Of a stretch of 64,000 bases of DNA, positions 1-8,838 are shown piece after piece. Position 1 is the first letter of the stretch. Every line of letters starts with the position of its first letter. The DNA comes from Lysinibacillus_B sp036662795 (GTDB lineage: Bacteria > Bacillota > Bacilli > Bacillales_A > Planococcaceae): the NCBI RefSeq assembly GCF_036662795.1, contig NZ_JBAFWZ010000008.1:86601-150600 (forward strand). The letters run 5' to 3'. Under the pieces are notes generated by a model. The model was not told the origin of the DNA. It saw only the letters and a list, made by a program, of their open reading frames with translations, and did no database searches. The position numbers and the translations under genes were made by a program.

Positions 1-386
1 TCCTCGTAAATAAGCCCGCGCTCAGCCTCACGTACACGTTGCGTAACGACTTGCTTTGCAGTTTGTGCTGCAATACGACCGAAGTTACGTGGTGTTACCT
101 CTTGCTCTAAAACGTCACCAATCTCATAGGCTGGGTTTATCATTTTTGCATCTTCTAATGAGATTTCTAAACGGTCATCTTCAACCGTTTCAACCACATC
201 TTTACGTGAGTAAACGACCATTGAACCGTTATCTAAATTTAAATCTACACGTACATTTTGCGCTTGATTGAAGTTGCGTTTGTAAGCTGTAACTAAAGCT
301 GCCTCAATTGCCTCAATTAATACGTCTCTTGAAATACCCTTCTGCTCTTCAAGTGCTGTTAAAGCATCTAGTAAATCACTACTCAT
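1..386 (-). CDS. nusA: Transcription termination/antitermination factor NusA (N-terminal part, cut by window edge)
   Basis: Only the first 128 codons are in the window; the gene runs off the left edge. The start ATG at 386 follows an AGGAG ribosome site. The readable protein begins MSSDLLDALTALEEQKGISR and matches the NusA N-terminal domain that contacts RNA polymerase. The S1 and KH RNA-binding domains would lie outside the window. NusA modulates pausing, intrinsic termination and antitermination. It follows rimP by 12 bases, the usual rimP-nusA pair at the head of the nusA-infB operon in Bacillales. Confidence 0.95.
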   Translation of the reverse strand, partial: MSSDLLDALTALEEQKGISRDVLIEAIEAALVTAYKRNFNQAQNVRVDLNLDNGSMVVYSRKDVVETVEDDRLEISLEDAKMINPAYEIGDVLEQEVTPRNFGRIAAQTAKQVVTQRVREAERGLIYE

Positions 387-398
387 TTTGTTTCACTC

Positions 399-884
399 CT
401 AAATTTGCTTATCTGAAAAGTCAATCGCAAAACGAGCCTGCGCTACTTTTTCTTTATCGATTTGTACCTTTACTTTTCTTGTTTTTATACGAACTTCCAT
501 TTCTAATCCTTGTTCAGTATATGCTGTTAAGTACCCTTGGAATTCTTTCATATCTTTGATTGGCTCGTACGTCTTCACATAAATATATTTGCCAACTGCC
601 TTTTGGTAGTCTGCTTCTTTTTTTATTGGACGCTCTGCACCTGGCGAAGAGACTTCTAAATAGTAGTTCTGCTCGATAGGATCCTTTTCATCCAGGATTA
701 GGCTAAGACGCTCACTTACTAGCGCACATTGATCGATATCAATTCCCCCCTGTGGAGTATCTACATATATACGTAGGAACCAATTGCGACCTTCTTTTAC
801 GAACTCAACATCCACTAGTTCAAGATTTAACTCTTCTGTTATCGGTGTCACCAGTTCTTCAATTACTGACGTAACTTTGCTCAT
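399..884 (-). CDS. rimP: Ribosome maturation factor RimP
   Basis: This 161-residue protein has the RimP layout: an N-terminal alpha/beta domain with the motif YLEVSSPGAERPI near residues 75-87, then a C-terminal Sm-like barrel. RimP helps mature the 30S subunit. The start ATG at 884 follows a strong AAGGAGG site, and the gene ends 12 bases before nusA, so the two are surely co-transcribed. A long non-coding stretch with a polC terminator lies upstream, so rimP-nusA should have its own promoter, but I could not identify a convincing one. Confidence 0.96.
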   Translation of the reverse strand: MSKVTSVIEELVTPITEELNLELVDVEFVKEGRNWFLRIYVDTPQGGIDIDQCALVSERLSLILDEKDPIEQNYYLEVSSPGAERPIKKEADYQKAVGKYIYVKTYEPIKDMKEFQGYLTAYTEQGLEMEVRIKTRKVKVQIDKEKVAQARFAIDFSDKQI

Positions 885-924
885 CGTATCCTCCTTACGT
901 CACTGTTTTTTCGTAATAAAACAC

Positions 925-950
925 AAATTCCACCACGAATGGTGAAATTT
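925..950 (-). promoter_or_regulatory. Hairpin in the rimP leader
   Basis: This is an inverted repeat with 11-base arms (one mismatch) around a four-base loop; the arms contain CACCA and TGGTG. It lies 41 bases before the rimP start. The minus strand after it reads TTTGTGTTTTATT, only a loose T-run, so it could be a weak terminator or attenuator, or simply leader structure. No RNA family was recognised. Confidence 0.45.
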
Positions 951-1013
951 GAAGTCTCAACAGCCTTTGTTTAACGTTGAAGAAAATTTGCATGACATAT
1001 AGGTAGACAACAG

Positions 1014-1040
1014 AAAAGAGCGGGAGAAACCCACTCTTTT
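1014..1040 (-). terminator. Rho-independent terminator downstream of polC
   Basis: On the minus strand, arms AAAAGAGTGGG and CCCGCTCTTTT pair around a short TTTCT loop. The T-run is part of the second arm. It lies about 160 bases after the polC stop. The symmetrical A/T flanks would let it work in either direction. Confidence 0.8.
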
Positions 1041-1198
1041 GCTGCCAAACTATCAACAAATTATTACCATTAGGATAGCATAACTTTTATGCGAATGCAA
1101 ATTTCCTTCTTTTCTATGCTAATTAGGCTAGTTAATCTAAACAAAACGAGTTTAATTCTCTGCCCTAAATTTCAAAAAACTTTCATGGTTTCACTCTG

Positions 1199-4100
1199 CT
1201 AAAATAACGACAGTTGGTTAGCATCTGGCATCCCTTCTAAACACCCTAGCTGATCCATATAGTCGATTAATGTTTTCGATACACGGCCTCTACGCTGCAA
1301 GTCTTCCTTCGATAAGAATTCTCCGTCCTCTCGAGCTGCAACAATTTGTTTTGCTACGTTCGTTCCAAGGCCAGGAATCGCATCGAATGGTGGTATTAAT
1401 GACTGTCCGTCTATAATAAATTCACTCGCTGTAGAACGGTATAAATCCGGCTTTCTCATCGTTATTCCGCGCTCACTCATTTCCAGTGCAATTTCTAGCA
1501 CTGTCATTAAATTTTTCTCTTTTGTTGATGCATCAAGACCTTTTACATTGATCTCGTCGATTTTTTGTCGGATCATCGCTGAGCCTTGTGTCATTGCAAT
1601 TAAATCGAAGTCGTCTGCACGTACGGTAAAGTAAGCTGCATAATAAAGAATTGGATAATGTACTTTAAACCAAGCGATACGTACCGCCATTAAAACATAC
1701 GCAGCCGCATGGGCTTTAGGGAACATATATTTAATTTTTTTACAGGAATCAATATACCAATCAGGTACTTTTTTATCCTTCATTTCGGCTTCCATATCAT
1801 CTGTTAAGCCTTTCCCCTTACGCACAGATTCCATAATTTTAAAGGCAAAGGACGGTTCTAGCCCCTGATAAATTAAATACACCATAATATCGTCACGACA
1901 GCCAATTACCTCTGATAAGACACATGTGCCGTTATGAATTAACTCCTGGGCATTGCCTAGCCATACGTCTGTGCCGTGAGAAAGCCCAGAAATTTGCACA
2001 AGTTCACTAAATGTAGAAGGCTTTGTATCCTCAAGCATTTGTCGAACGAATTTTGTTCCGAATTCTGGGATACCTAGTGTTCCTGTTTTTGTACCGATTT
2101 GCTTTTCTGTCACACCTAATGACTCAGGCGAGCTAAAGATTTTCATCACTTCTGGATCATCCGTCGGAATTGTTTTCGGATCAATACCGGATAAATCTTG
2201 AAGCATACGAATCACGGTCGGATCATCATGCCCAAGAATATCAAGCTTTAAAACATTATCGTGGATAGAATGGAAGTCAAAATGGGTTGTTTTCCATTCC
2301 GCATCCTGTGCATCAGCTGGGAACTGAACAGGCGTAAAATCATACACATCCATATAATCAGGAATAACTATAATCCCACCTGGGTGTTGCCCTGTCGTAC
2401 GCTTTACGCCCGTACAGCCCTGCACAAGACGGTCAACCTCTGCATTTCTAAATGATAGGTTATGATCATTCGCATATCCCTTTACATAGCCATATGCCGT
2501 TTTTTCAGCAACTGTACCAATCGTTCCTGCACGGAACACATAATCCTCTCCGAACAGCACCTTCGTATAATTATGTGCCTGTGGTTGATATTCACCGGAG
2601 AAGTTAAGGTCAATATCCGGTACCTTATCCCCTTTAAAGCCAAGGAACGTTTCGAACGGGATATCCTGACCGTCCTTTTTATACGGCGTTCCACATTCTA
2701 CACAATCTTTATTTGGTAAGTCATAGCCCGAGGCAACAGAACCATCTGCAATAAATTCTGAATGCTTACAGTTTGGACATATATAGTGTGGTGGAAGTGG
2801 ATTAACTTCGGTAATTTCCATAAATGTTGCAACAAGGGATGAACCAACCGAGCCACGAGAACCTACTAAGTAGCCGTCTGCAAGTGATTTTTTTACAAGC
2901 TTTGCAGAAATTAAATAAATTACTCCGAAACCGTGTCCTAAAATCGACTTTAGCTCCTTTTCAATACGAGCCTGTACAATTTCTGGTAAGTTTTCACCAT
3001 ATATTTCATGGGCCATTTCATAGGTCAAGTTCGTTACTTCATCATCAGAGCCTTCAATTTTCGGTGTATATAAATCGTCTTTAATCGGCTTCACATCACC
3101 AATCATATCCGCAATTTTTTGCGTATTCGTCACAACAACTTCCTTCGCTAAATCCGGTCCTAAAAAATCAAACTCCTTTAGCATCTCGTCAGTCGTACGG
3201 AAGTGAACCTTTGGCAATGGATTACGATTTAACGGATTCGCCCCACCCATTGAGCCAATTAAAATTTGACGGAACCGCCCATCTGTTTCATCTAAATAAT
3301 GCACATTTCCAGTTGCACATACTGGAATATCTAGCTTTTTCGCAAGCTTAACAAGTCGACGGATGATATCTTCTAAATTCCATTCATCATGAACAACGCC
3401 ACCATCAATTAATGGGGAATACACAGGCTTCGGCTGCACTTCGATGTAATCATAAAAGCGTGCTACCCTTTCTGCCTGTTCAGGTGTTTTATTCATAATA
3501 GTTTCAAAAAGCTCACCATTCGAGCATCCCGAGCCAACTAATAAGCCTTGTCTAAGCTTTGTTAAATCAGAGCGACGAATACGTGGCACCCGGTAAAAAG
3601 TTTGTGTATTGGAGATGGAAACTAGCTTAAATAAATTTTTCAAGCCATCGTTGTTTACAGCTAATATCGTACAATGACTTGGACGTACCTGCTTATATCC
3701 ATCTGCTCCACCGACTCGCTCATTGAATTCGTCATGATAAGCAATACCTAAATCAAAGGCTTGCTTTAATAAATGCAATAATAGCTCTCCTGTTGCTTCC
3801 GTATCATAAATCGCTCGGTGATGCTGTGAAAGCTCAATATTGTATTTTTTTGTTAATGTTTTTAAGTTGTGTGCTTTCTGTCCTGGGTTAACAAGACGTG
3901 AGAGCTCAACCGTGTCAATTGCCGGATGTGACACACCTTCTATTCCTGCCTTTTTATACGCAACATATAAGAAGCCAAGGTCAAATGATGCATTATGCGC
4001 CACTACAATACTATCGCCAATAAAATCGTGGAAGTCACGAATAACATCCTCAATTTCTGGTGCATTCACGAGCATATCATCCGTAATATGAGTTAGTTCA

Positions 4101-5524
4101 ATAATTTTGGCTGTTAAAGGTTTATGGGGGTTAGAGAATCGTTCAAAGCGGTCAATTACCTCGCCATTTTTAATTTTAACAGCCGCTAGCTCAATAATTG
4201 AATCGTACACGTTAGAGAAACCAGTTGTCTCCACGTCAAATACTACATACGTTGCTTCCTCAAGACCAATATGCTGCTCCTCGTATGCAATAGGTGCTCC
4301 GTCATCCACTAAATTAGCTTCTAGGCCATAAATCACTTTTATCCCGTTTTTCTTACCTGCAGAGTATGCATCTGGAAATGCCTGTACGACCGCATGATCA
4401 GTAATCGCTATAGCCGGATGTCCCCACTTTGCGGCCTGAGCAATCAGGCGATCTATTGGTGTGACTGCATCCATTTGACTCATTGGTGAATGTAGGTGAA
4501 GTTCTACACGCTTTTCTCCTTCAGATGCAAGATCCTTACGAGATTCCTTCTTCACCTCATTAATATCACGTGCCATCATGACAAGATCACGTGCAAACGT
4601 ATCCATTTGTATCGAGCCTCGAACCCGAACCCACATTCCTTTTTTCAGCTGCTCCATCATGGCAACATCCTCATCTCCACGAGAGAACATTTTAATGAGC
4701 ATCGAATCTGTATAATCAGTCATTTTAAATTCAAGCAGAGCACGCCCACTTTTTAGTATTTTAATGTCTGAAGCGAATACAAAGCCCTCTAGTATAATTG
4801 AGCTTTCCTCTTCAAAAATAGACTTAATTTCAGCAATTTCATTATTTTTAATTACTCCACCAAGCTGGAATGGTCTGTCACCTAGTACGGCAGCAGGGTT
4901 ATCTGATTTTTCCTTCTCACGTCTGTTAAAGTCCTCTAACGCTTGTTGAGATAGCTTTTCCTCTTCGATACGGCGCTGTTCAAAAAATGCCTGCTGTGCT
5001 TGTAGCATTTCATCTGTTTGCTGGGCTAGCTGAAAATCAACATGTATATTAGGAAAACCAAAGGATGCATAGCTAGCGGCTAATCGATCCGTATACTTTG
5101 ATTTTAGAGCCATTAAATGTACCTCATGTTGTACATTTGCAACAAGCTTATGCCCCGTCCAAATTGGAACTTGATTTGCTAATTGCTCACGCAAAGGGGG
5201 GGACATATCATCAATTTCCTCTAAAACTGAATGCCAATATTCATGAACGAGCTGCTCTGTTACTTGTGGAGCCCTTGTTGTTACGTCAATAGACACAGTT
5301 GCAATTGTAGAAAATTGCTCAGCCATTTTTAATCGTATTAATTGATATAATTGAAAAGGTAATATTTGATTTAGTACCATACTAAATTGCCAAATGCGCT
5401 TCCCTTTATGCACCGTTAACCTCGAAAGCTCGGCTTCTTCAAAAAAAGACATATACACGTCGTCTGTAAGCTTTATATGCTGAAGCAATGTGCGAAAGCG
5501 CTCTTTCGCTTCATGTTGTGACAT
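1199..5524 (-). CDS. polC: DNA polymerase III PolC-type alpha subunit (Gram-positive replicase)
   Basis: PolC is the 1441-residue leading-strand replicative DNA polymerase of low-GC Gram-positives, with a built-in proofreading exonuclease. Domains in order: N-terminal region, OB fold (about 230-330), PHP domain (HLHSPMSQMD near 340), an inserted DEDD 3'-5' exonuclease (DVETTGF near 428), the rest of PHP, a zinc-binding CPNC...CVEC segment (near 918), and the palm with DIDLNF (near 971). The start at 5524 (MSQHEAKERF) follows AGGTGG and gives the usual family length; a longer frame to 5572 has no such site. A proS terminator stands only 26 bases upstream. Confidence 0.98.
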   Translation of the reverse strand: MSQHEAKERFRTLLQHIKLTDDVYMSFFEEAELSRLTVHKGKRIWQFSMVLNQILPFQLYQLIRLKMAEQFSTIATVSIDVTTRAPQVTEQLVHEYWHSVLEEIDDMSPPLREQLANQVPIWTGHKLVANVQHEVHLMALKSKYTDRLAASYASFGFPNIHVDFQLAQQTDEMLQAQQAFFEQRRIEEEKLSQQALEDFNRREKEKSDNPAAVLGDRPFQLGGVIKNNEIAEIKSIFEEESSIILEGFVFASDIKILKSGRALLEFKMTDYTDSMLIKMFSRGDEDVAMMEQLKKGMWVRVRGSIQMDTFARDLVMMARDINEVKKESRKDLASEGEKRVELHLHSPMSQMDAVTPIDRLIAQAAKWGHPAIAITDHAVVQAFPDAYSAGKKNGIKVIYGLEANLVDDGAPIAYEEQHIGLEEATYVVFDVETTGFSNVYDSIIELAAVKIKNGEVIDRFERFSNPHKPLTAKIIELTHITDDMLVNAPEIEDVIRDFHDFIGDSIVVAHNASFDLGFLYVAYKKAGIEGVSHPAIDTVELSRLVNPGQKAHNLKTLTKKYNIELSQHHRAIYDTEATGELLLHLLKQAFDLGIAYHDEFNERVGGADGYKQVRPSHCTILAVNNDGLKNLFKLVSISNTQTFYRVPRIRRSDLTKLRQGLLVGSGCSNGELFETIMNKTPEQAERVARFYDYIEVQPKPVYSPLIDGGVVHDEWNLEDIIRRLVKLAKKLDIPVCATGNVHYLDETDGRFRQILIGSMGGANPLNRNPLPKVHFRTTDEMLKEFDFLGPDLAKEVVVTNTQKIADMIGDVKPIKDDLYTPKIEGSDDEVTNLTYEMAHEIYGENLPEIVQARIEKELKSILGHGFGVIYLISAKLVKKSLADGYLVGSRGSVGSSLVATFMEITEVNPLPPHYICPNCKHSEFIADGSVASGYDLPNKDCVECGTPYKKDGQDIPFETFLGFKGDKVPDIDLNFSGEYQPQAHNYTKVLFGEDYVFRAGTIGTVAEKTAYGYVKGYANDHNLSFRNAEVDRLVQGCTGVKRTTGQHPGGIIVIPDYMDVYDFTPVQFPADAQDAEWKTTHFDFHSIHDNVLKLDILGHDDPTVIRMLQDLSGIDPKTIPTDDPEVMKIFSSPESLGVTEKQIGTKTGTLGIPEFGTKFVRQMLEDTKPSTFSELVQISGLSHGTDVWLGNAQELIHNGTCVLSEVIGCRDDIMVYLIYQGLEPSFAFKIMESVRKGKGLTDDMEAEMKDKKVPDWYIDSCKKIKYMFPKAHAAAYVLMAVRIAWFKVHYPILYYAAYFTVRADDFDLIAMTQGSAMIRQKIDEINVKGLDASTKEKNLMTVLEIALEMSERGITMRKPDLYRSTASEFIIDGQSLIPPFDAIPGLGTNVAKQIVAAREDGEFLSKEDLQRRGRVSKTLIDYMDQLGCLEGMPDANQLSLF

Positions 5525-5550
5525 GTGTGTCCACCTACTTTCTATTTCTG

Positions 5551-5592
5551 AAAAAGAAAGGAAAGTACACATGGCGTACTCTCCTTTCTTTT
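5551..5592 (-). terminator. Strong terminator between proS and polC
   Basis: Minus-strand arms AAAGAAAGGAGAGTAC and GTACTTTCCTTTCTTT pair with one mismatch around a short loop and run into a T-tract. It begins just after the proS stop and ends 26 bases before the polC start. The polC ribosome site fills most of that space, so polC expression probably needs read-through or a promoter inside proS. Confidence 0.85.
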
Positions 5593-5599
5593 AACATCA

Positions 5600-7306
5600 T
5601 TAGTTTGTACGGAAAAATTCGTTTAAGCGATCTACTACTTCTTCCTTCGCCCATTCAAATGACTCACCAGAATGGCGGAATTTTACCTCTACTAAACCTT
5701 CCGTTGCCTTCTTACCAACCGTTACACGTACCGGTAAACCGATTAAATCCGCATCGGCAAATTTAACACCTGCACGTTCAGCTCGATCATCATAAAGTAC
5801 GTCATAACGATATGATTTTAATAAACCGTATAACTCATCCGCTAGTTGTACTTGTGCTTCATCCTTTGTATTTACAGGCACTAAATGCAAATCATATGGC
5901 GCTAATTGTGTAGGCCAAACGAAGCCGTTATCATCTTGGAATTGTTCCGCAACTGCAGCCAGAATACGAGAAACTCCGATACCATAGCAGCCCATAATAA
6001 ATGGTTGCGCTTTTCCTTGCTCATCTAGGAATGTCGCGTTCATTTTAGCAGAGTACGTTGTACCAAGCTTAAAGATGTGTCCCACTTCGATTCCTTCAGC
6101 AAATTTAATAACGCCTTGTCCATCAGGTGATGGGTCGCCCTCTTGGATAAAACGAATATCTTCATACGTATTAATGGCAAAATCACGCTCTGGGTTCACG
6201 TTGATAAAGTGGAAGCCATCTTCATTTGCACCTGCAACACCATTACGAATAGATTTAATTGCATTATCAGCAATCACTTTTACATTTACAGGTAGCTTAA
6301 CCGGTCCAATTGAGCCTGGTGCACAGCCAAGTAAATCTAGAATCGCCGCTTCATTAGCAAGCTCTACAGAAGTTGCACCTAATGCATTTTTTAATTTAAT
6401 ATCATTGATTTCGTGATCGCCACGGGCAAGAACGACAACTAGCTCGTCATCAATATTAAACACTAATGATTTAATAATATTTTCTGGTTGCTCGTTTAGG
6501 AAATTAGCCACTTCATCAATCGTTTTAACATCTGGCGTTGCGATTTTCTCTAAATCTATCATTGGTGAGTCTGAAGGTTTGTACTCAACAGTGACTTCAG
6601 CCATTTCAATGTTCGCCGCATAATCAGACGTATCTGAGTAAGCAATTGTATCTTCTCCAATTTCAGATAATACCATGAATTCATGTGTACCTTTACCACC
6701 AATTGAACCAGCGTCGGCAATAACTGCACGGAAGTTTAAACCAAGACGAGTGAAAATATTTGAATAAGCTTTATACATATCTTCATATGTAGCATCTAAG
6801 CTTTCACGATTTGCATGGAATGAGTAAGCGTCCTTCATAATAAATTCACGTCCACGTAATAGACCGAAGCGTGGTCGTTTTTCATCTCGGAATTTTGATT
6901 GAATTTGATAAAGTGTTAATGGCAATTTTTTGTACGATTTAATCTCGTCTCGCACTAATGTTGTAATCACCTCTTCATGTGTGGCACCTAACGCAAAATC
7001 ACGATCATGACGATCCTTGAGGCGCATTAATTCTGGACCATATGCTTCCCAGCGACCTGATTCCTGCCATAATTCAGCCGATTGCATCGCTGGCATTAAT
7101 AGCTCAATCGAATTAATCGCTTCCATTTCCTCACGAACAATCCCCTCAATTTTTGCTAAGACACGTTTAGCTAATGGTAAATAAGAATAAATCCCACTTG
7201 CATTTTGACGAATAAATCCAGCACGTAATAACAATTTATGTGATTTCACTTCTGCATCAGAAGGAACTTCACGAAGTGTTGGAATGAAAGTTAAACTTTG
7301 TTTCAT
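5600..7306 (-). CDS. proS: Prolyl-tRNA synthetase (bacterial, ProRS with editing domain)
   Basis: This 568-residue class II synthetase charges tRNA-Pro. The N-terminal catalytic part carries class II motifs (motif 2 region FRDEKRPRFGLLRGREF near 140). An insertion editing domain, which clears mischarged Ala-tRNA-Pro, spans about 225-395. Motif 3 includes GCYGIGVSRI, and an anticodon-binding domain fills the last 100 residues. The start at 7306 follows AAGGTGG. It lies downstream of rseP, as in B. subtilis. The upstream 206 bases have hairpins but no full T-box leader. Confidence 0.98.
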   Translation of the reverse strand: MKQSLTFIPTLREVPSDAEVKSHKLLLRAGFIRQNASGIYSYLPLAKRVLAKIEGIVREEMEAINSIELLMPAMQSAELWQESGRWEAYGPELMRLKDRHDRDFALGATHEEVITTLVRDEIKSYKKLPLTLYQIQSKFRDEKRPRFGLLRGREFIMKDAYSFHANRESLDATYEDMYKAYSNIFTRLGLNFRAVIADAGSIGGKGTHEFMVLSEIGEDTIAYSDTSDYAANIEMAEVTVEYKPSDSPMIDLEKIATPDVKTIDEVANFLNEQPENIIKSLVFNIDDELVVVLARGDHEINDIKLKNALGATSVELANEAAILDLLGCAPGSIGPVKLPVNVKVIADNAIKSIRNGVAGANEDGFHFINVNPERDFAINTYEDIRFIQEGDPSPDGQGVIKFAEGIEVGHIFKLGTTYSAKMNATFLDEQGKAQPFIMGCYGIGVSRILAAVAEQFQDDNGFVWPTQLAPYDLHLVPVNTKDEAQVQLADELYGLLKSYRYDVLYDDRAERAGVKFADADLIGLPVRVTVGKKATEGLVEVKFRHSGESFEWAKEEVVDRLNEFFRTN

Positions 7307-7397
7307 AAAGTTGTTCCACCTTTTATTTCAGGCTCTGTCCATATTTGATAGGATACAGCGCCTAATTTTTAATATATAGTAAGCATAATAAAATTTA

Positions 7398-7437
7398 GCT
7401 TTGAGCGCTACTGTTATTCACAGAAAACACTCAAAGC
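7398..7437 (-). terminator. Probable terminator after rseP
   Basis: Minus-strand arms GCTTTGAGTG and CGCTCAAAGC pair over ten positions (one G-U), with an inner CTGT/ACAG extension. The sequence that follows, TAAATTTTATT, is T-rich but interrupted, so efficiency may be modest. It lies in the gap between rseP and proS. A smaller repeat, ATACCT/AGGTAT, at 7457-7475 is also present. Confidence 0.55.
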
Positions 7438-7512
7438 CATTTAGTAAAATACATCCATACCTTATTATCAGGTATAACTCAATGTATTAGTGTACATACA
7501 TAGTCAATTTAC

Positions 7513-8799
7513 TTAGAAGAAAAATCTTTGAATATCGTTCCAAGTAACGACAACCATCAAGATCATTAGCAATACAATACCGACAAAGTGAACAAGGCCT
7601 TCTTTTTGTCTGTCGACTGGCTTTCCTCTTAATGCTTCTACACCAAAGAATAGAAGGCGTCCGCCGTCCAGTGCCGGTAGAGGTAAAAGGTTCATAATCC
7701 CTAAGTTTATACTTAATATCGCTGCCCAATGCATTAGAACAAACACAGGATTCTCTGCACCTTCAGCAATTTGCTCAGTTGTTTTATAAATACCTACTGG
7801 ACCCGAGAGTGATTCAATAGAAAGCTGTCCAGTGACAAGTTGTCCAAGTAGCTCGAAAATGCGGGTTGACCATTCATACGTTTGTTCGGCGGCCAATCCA
7901 AATGCTTCTAGTGGTGCTTTTTTATATGGCGTTTGATATATAACACCGATTAAGCCGACTTTATTTCCTTCCTCATCCTTTATGATTTTCGGTGTTAAAG
8001 GAAATGAAACCTCTTCCCCATTTCGTTCTACCGTAAAATCAAGCTGATTTCCAGGATTTTCACGAATTGTATCTGAAAGCTCCTGCCAGGTTGTAATCGT
8101 ATTACCATTGATAGAAGTAACTAAATCGCCGGCTAGCATACCTGCATTTTTCGCTGGTCCATCATCACTTACTTCCGTAATGACAGGCTCGTACGTAGGA
8201 ATCCCTTGGAAAAATCCAATTGTAAGGAAAATGAAGAACGCTAGTATAAAATTAAATAGCGGTCCAGCAAAAATCGCCATTGAGCGTTGACCAACTGTTT
8301 TTGAATTAAACTGTCGATCATATGGAGCGATTAATGTTTCTTTACCATTCTCAACGATAATCGCATCTCTTGCTACCTCATAGCGAACAATGCGAGGATA
8401 TTCACTTTCGTCGTCCTCATCATACCCTTCAATCCATAAACCTTTATTTAAATCTGCACGCTCCACCTCTAAAAAAATCACATTAGGATATTGATTGTTT
8501 TGATTCAAAATAATTTTCTTTACTACATTATCTTCATCTGTAACAAGTGCTACACGATAACCAGGCTGAAGCTCTAGTGATTCAAAATCATCTCCCGCCA
8601 TACGAACGTAGCCACCAATAGGTAATAGGCGAATTGTATAGAGCGTTTCACCCTTCATCATACTAAAAATTTTTGGGCCCATACCAATTGCAAATTCACG
8701 CACCATAATGCCTGCACGCTTTGCAAAAATAAAGTGACCTAGCTCATGAAAGAATACGAGCGACCCAAAAATAATAATAAATGCAATTACTGTTTGCAT
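7513..8799 (-). CDS. rseP: Site-2 membrane zinc metalloprotease RseP/RasP
   Basis: This 428-residue intramembrane protease performs the second cut of anti-sigma factors and clears signal-peptide remnants (RasP in B. subtilis). The zinc motif FHELGH is in the first membrane segment (His18, Glu19, His22). Membrane segments flank a central PDZ-like domain (about 195-265, ending in GDLVTSINGN). The third zinc ligand lies in LLPLPALDGGRL near residue 375. It follows dxr by 39 bases within the uppS-cdsA-dxr run, so co-transcription is likely. Confidence 0.97.
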   Translation of the reverse strand: MQTVIAFIIIFGSLVFFHELGHFIFAKRAGIMVREFAIGMGPKIFSMMKGETLYTIRLLPIGGYVRMAGDDFESLELQPGYRVALVTDEDNVVKKIILNQNNQYPNVIFLEVERADLNKGLWIEGYDEDDESEYPRIVRYEVARDAIIVENGKETLIAPYDRQFNSKTVGQRSMAIFAGPLFNFILAFFIFLTIGFFQGIPTYEPVITEVSDDGPAKNAGMLAGDLVTSINGNTITTWQELSDTIRENPGNQLDFTVERNGEEVSFPLTPKIIKDEEGNKVGLIGVIYQTPYKKAPLEAFGLAAEQTYEWSTRIFELLGQLVTGQLSIESLSGPVGIYKTTEQIAEGAENPVFVLMHWAAILSINLGIMNLLPLPALDGGRLLFFGVEALRGKPVDRQKEGLVHFVGIVLLMILMVVVTWNDIQRFFF

Positions 8800-8838
8800 A
8801 ATTTCCCACCTTCACGAGCAAATTAACAACCATGCGTT

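Larger units (their letters stand above)
885..1198 (-). other. Intergenic region polC-rimP (314 bases)
   Basis: No gene is visible. On the minus strand it holds a rho-independent terminator for polC (1014-1040) and, nearer rimP, a separate hairpin (925-950). A promoter for rimP-nusA is expected between the two. I saw only weak matches, such as a TTGTCT hexamer without a good -10, so I do not name one. Confidence 0.7.

Noticed and set aside
5525..5572. Longer N terminus for PolC from 5572
   Set aside because: The 16 extra residues do not fit the family, and a clear AGGTGG site serves the ATG at 5524.
7300..7330. T-box-like sequence AAAGGTGGAAC before proS
   Set aside because: It resembles the T-box core, but it serves as the ribosome site directly before the ATG. 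No terminator/antiterminator follows it, so a T-box leader is not supported.
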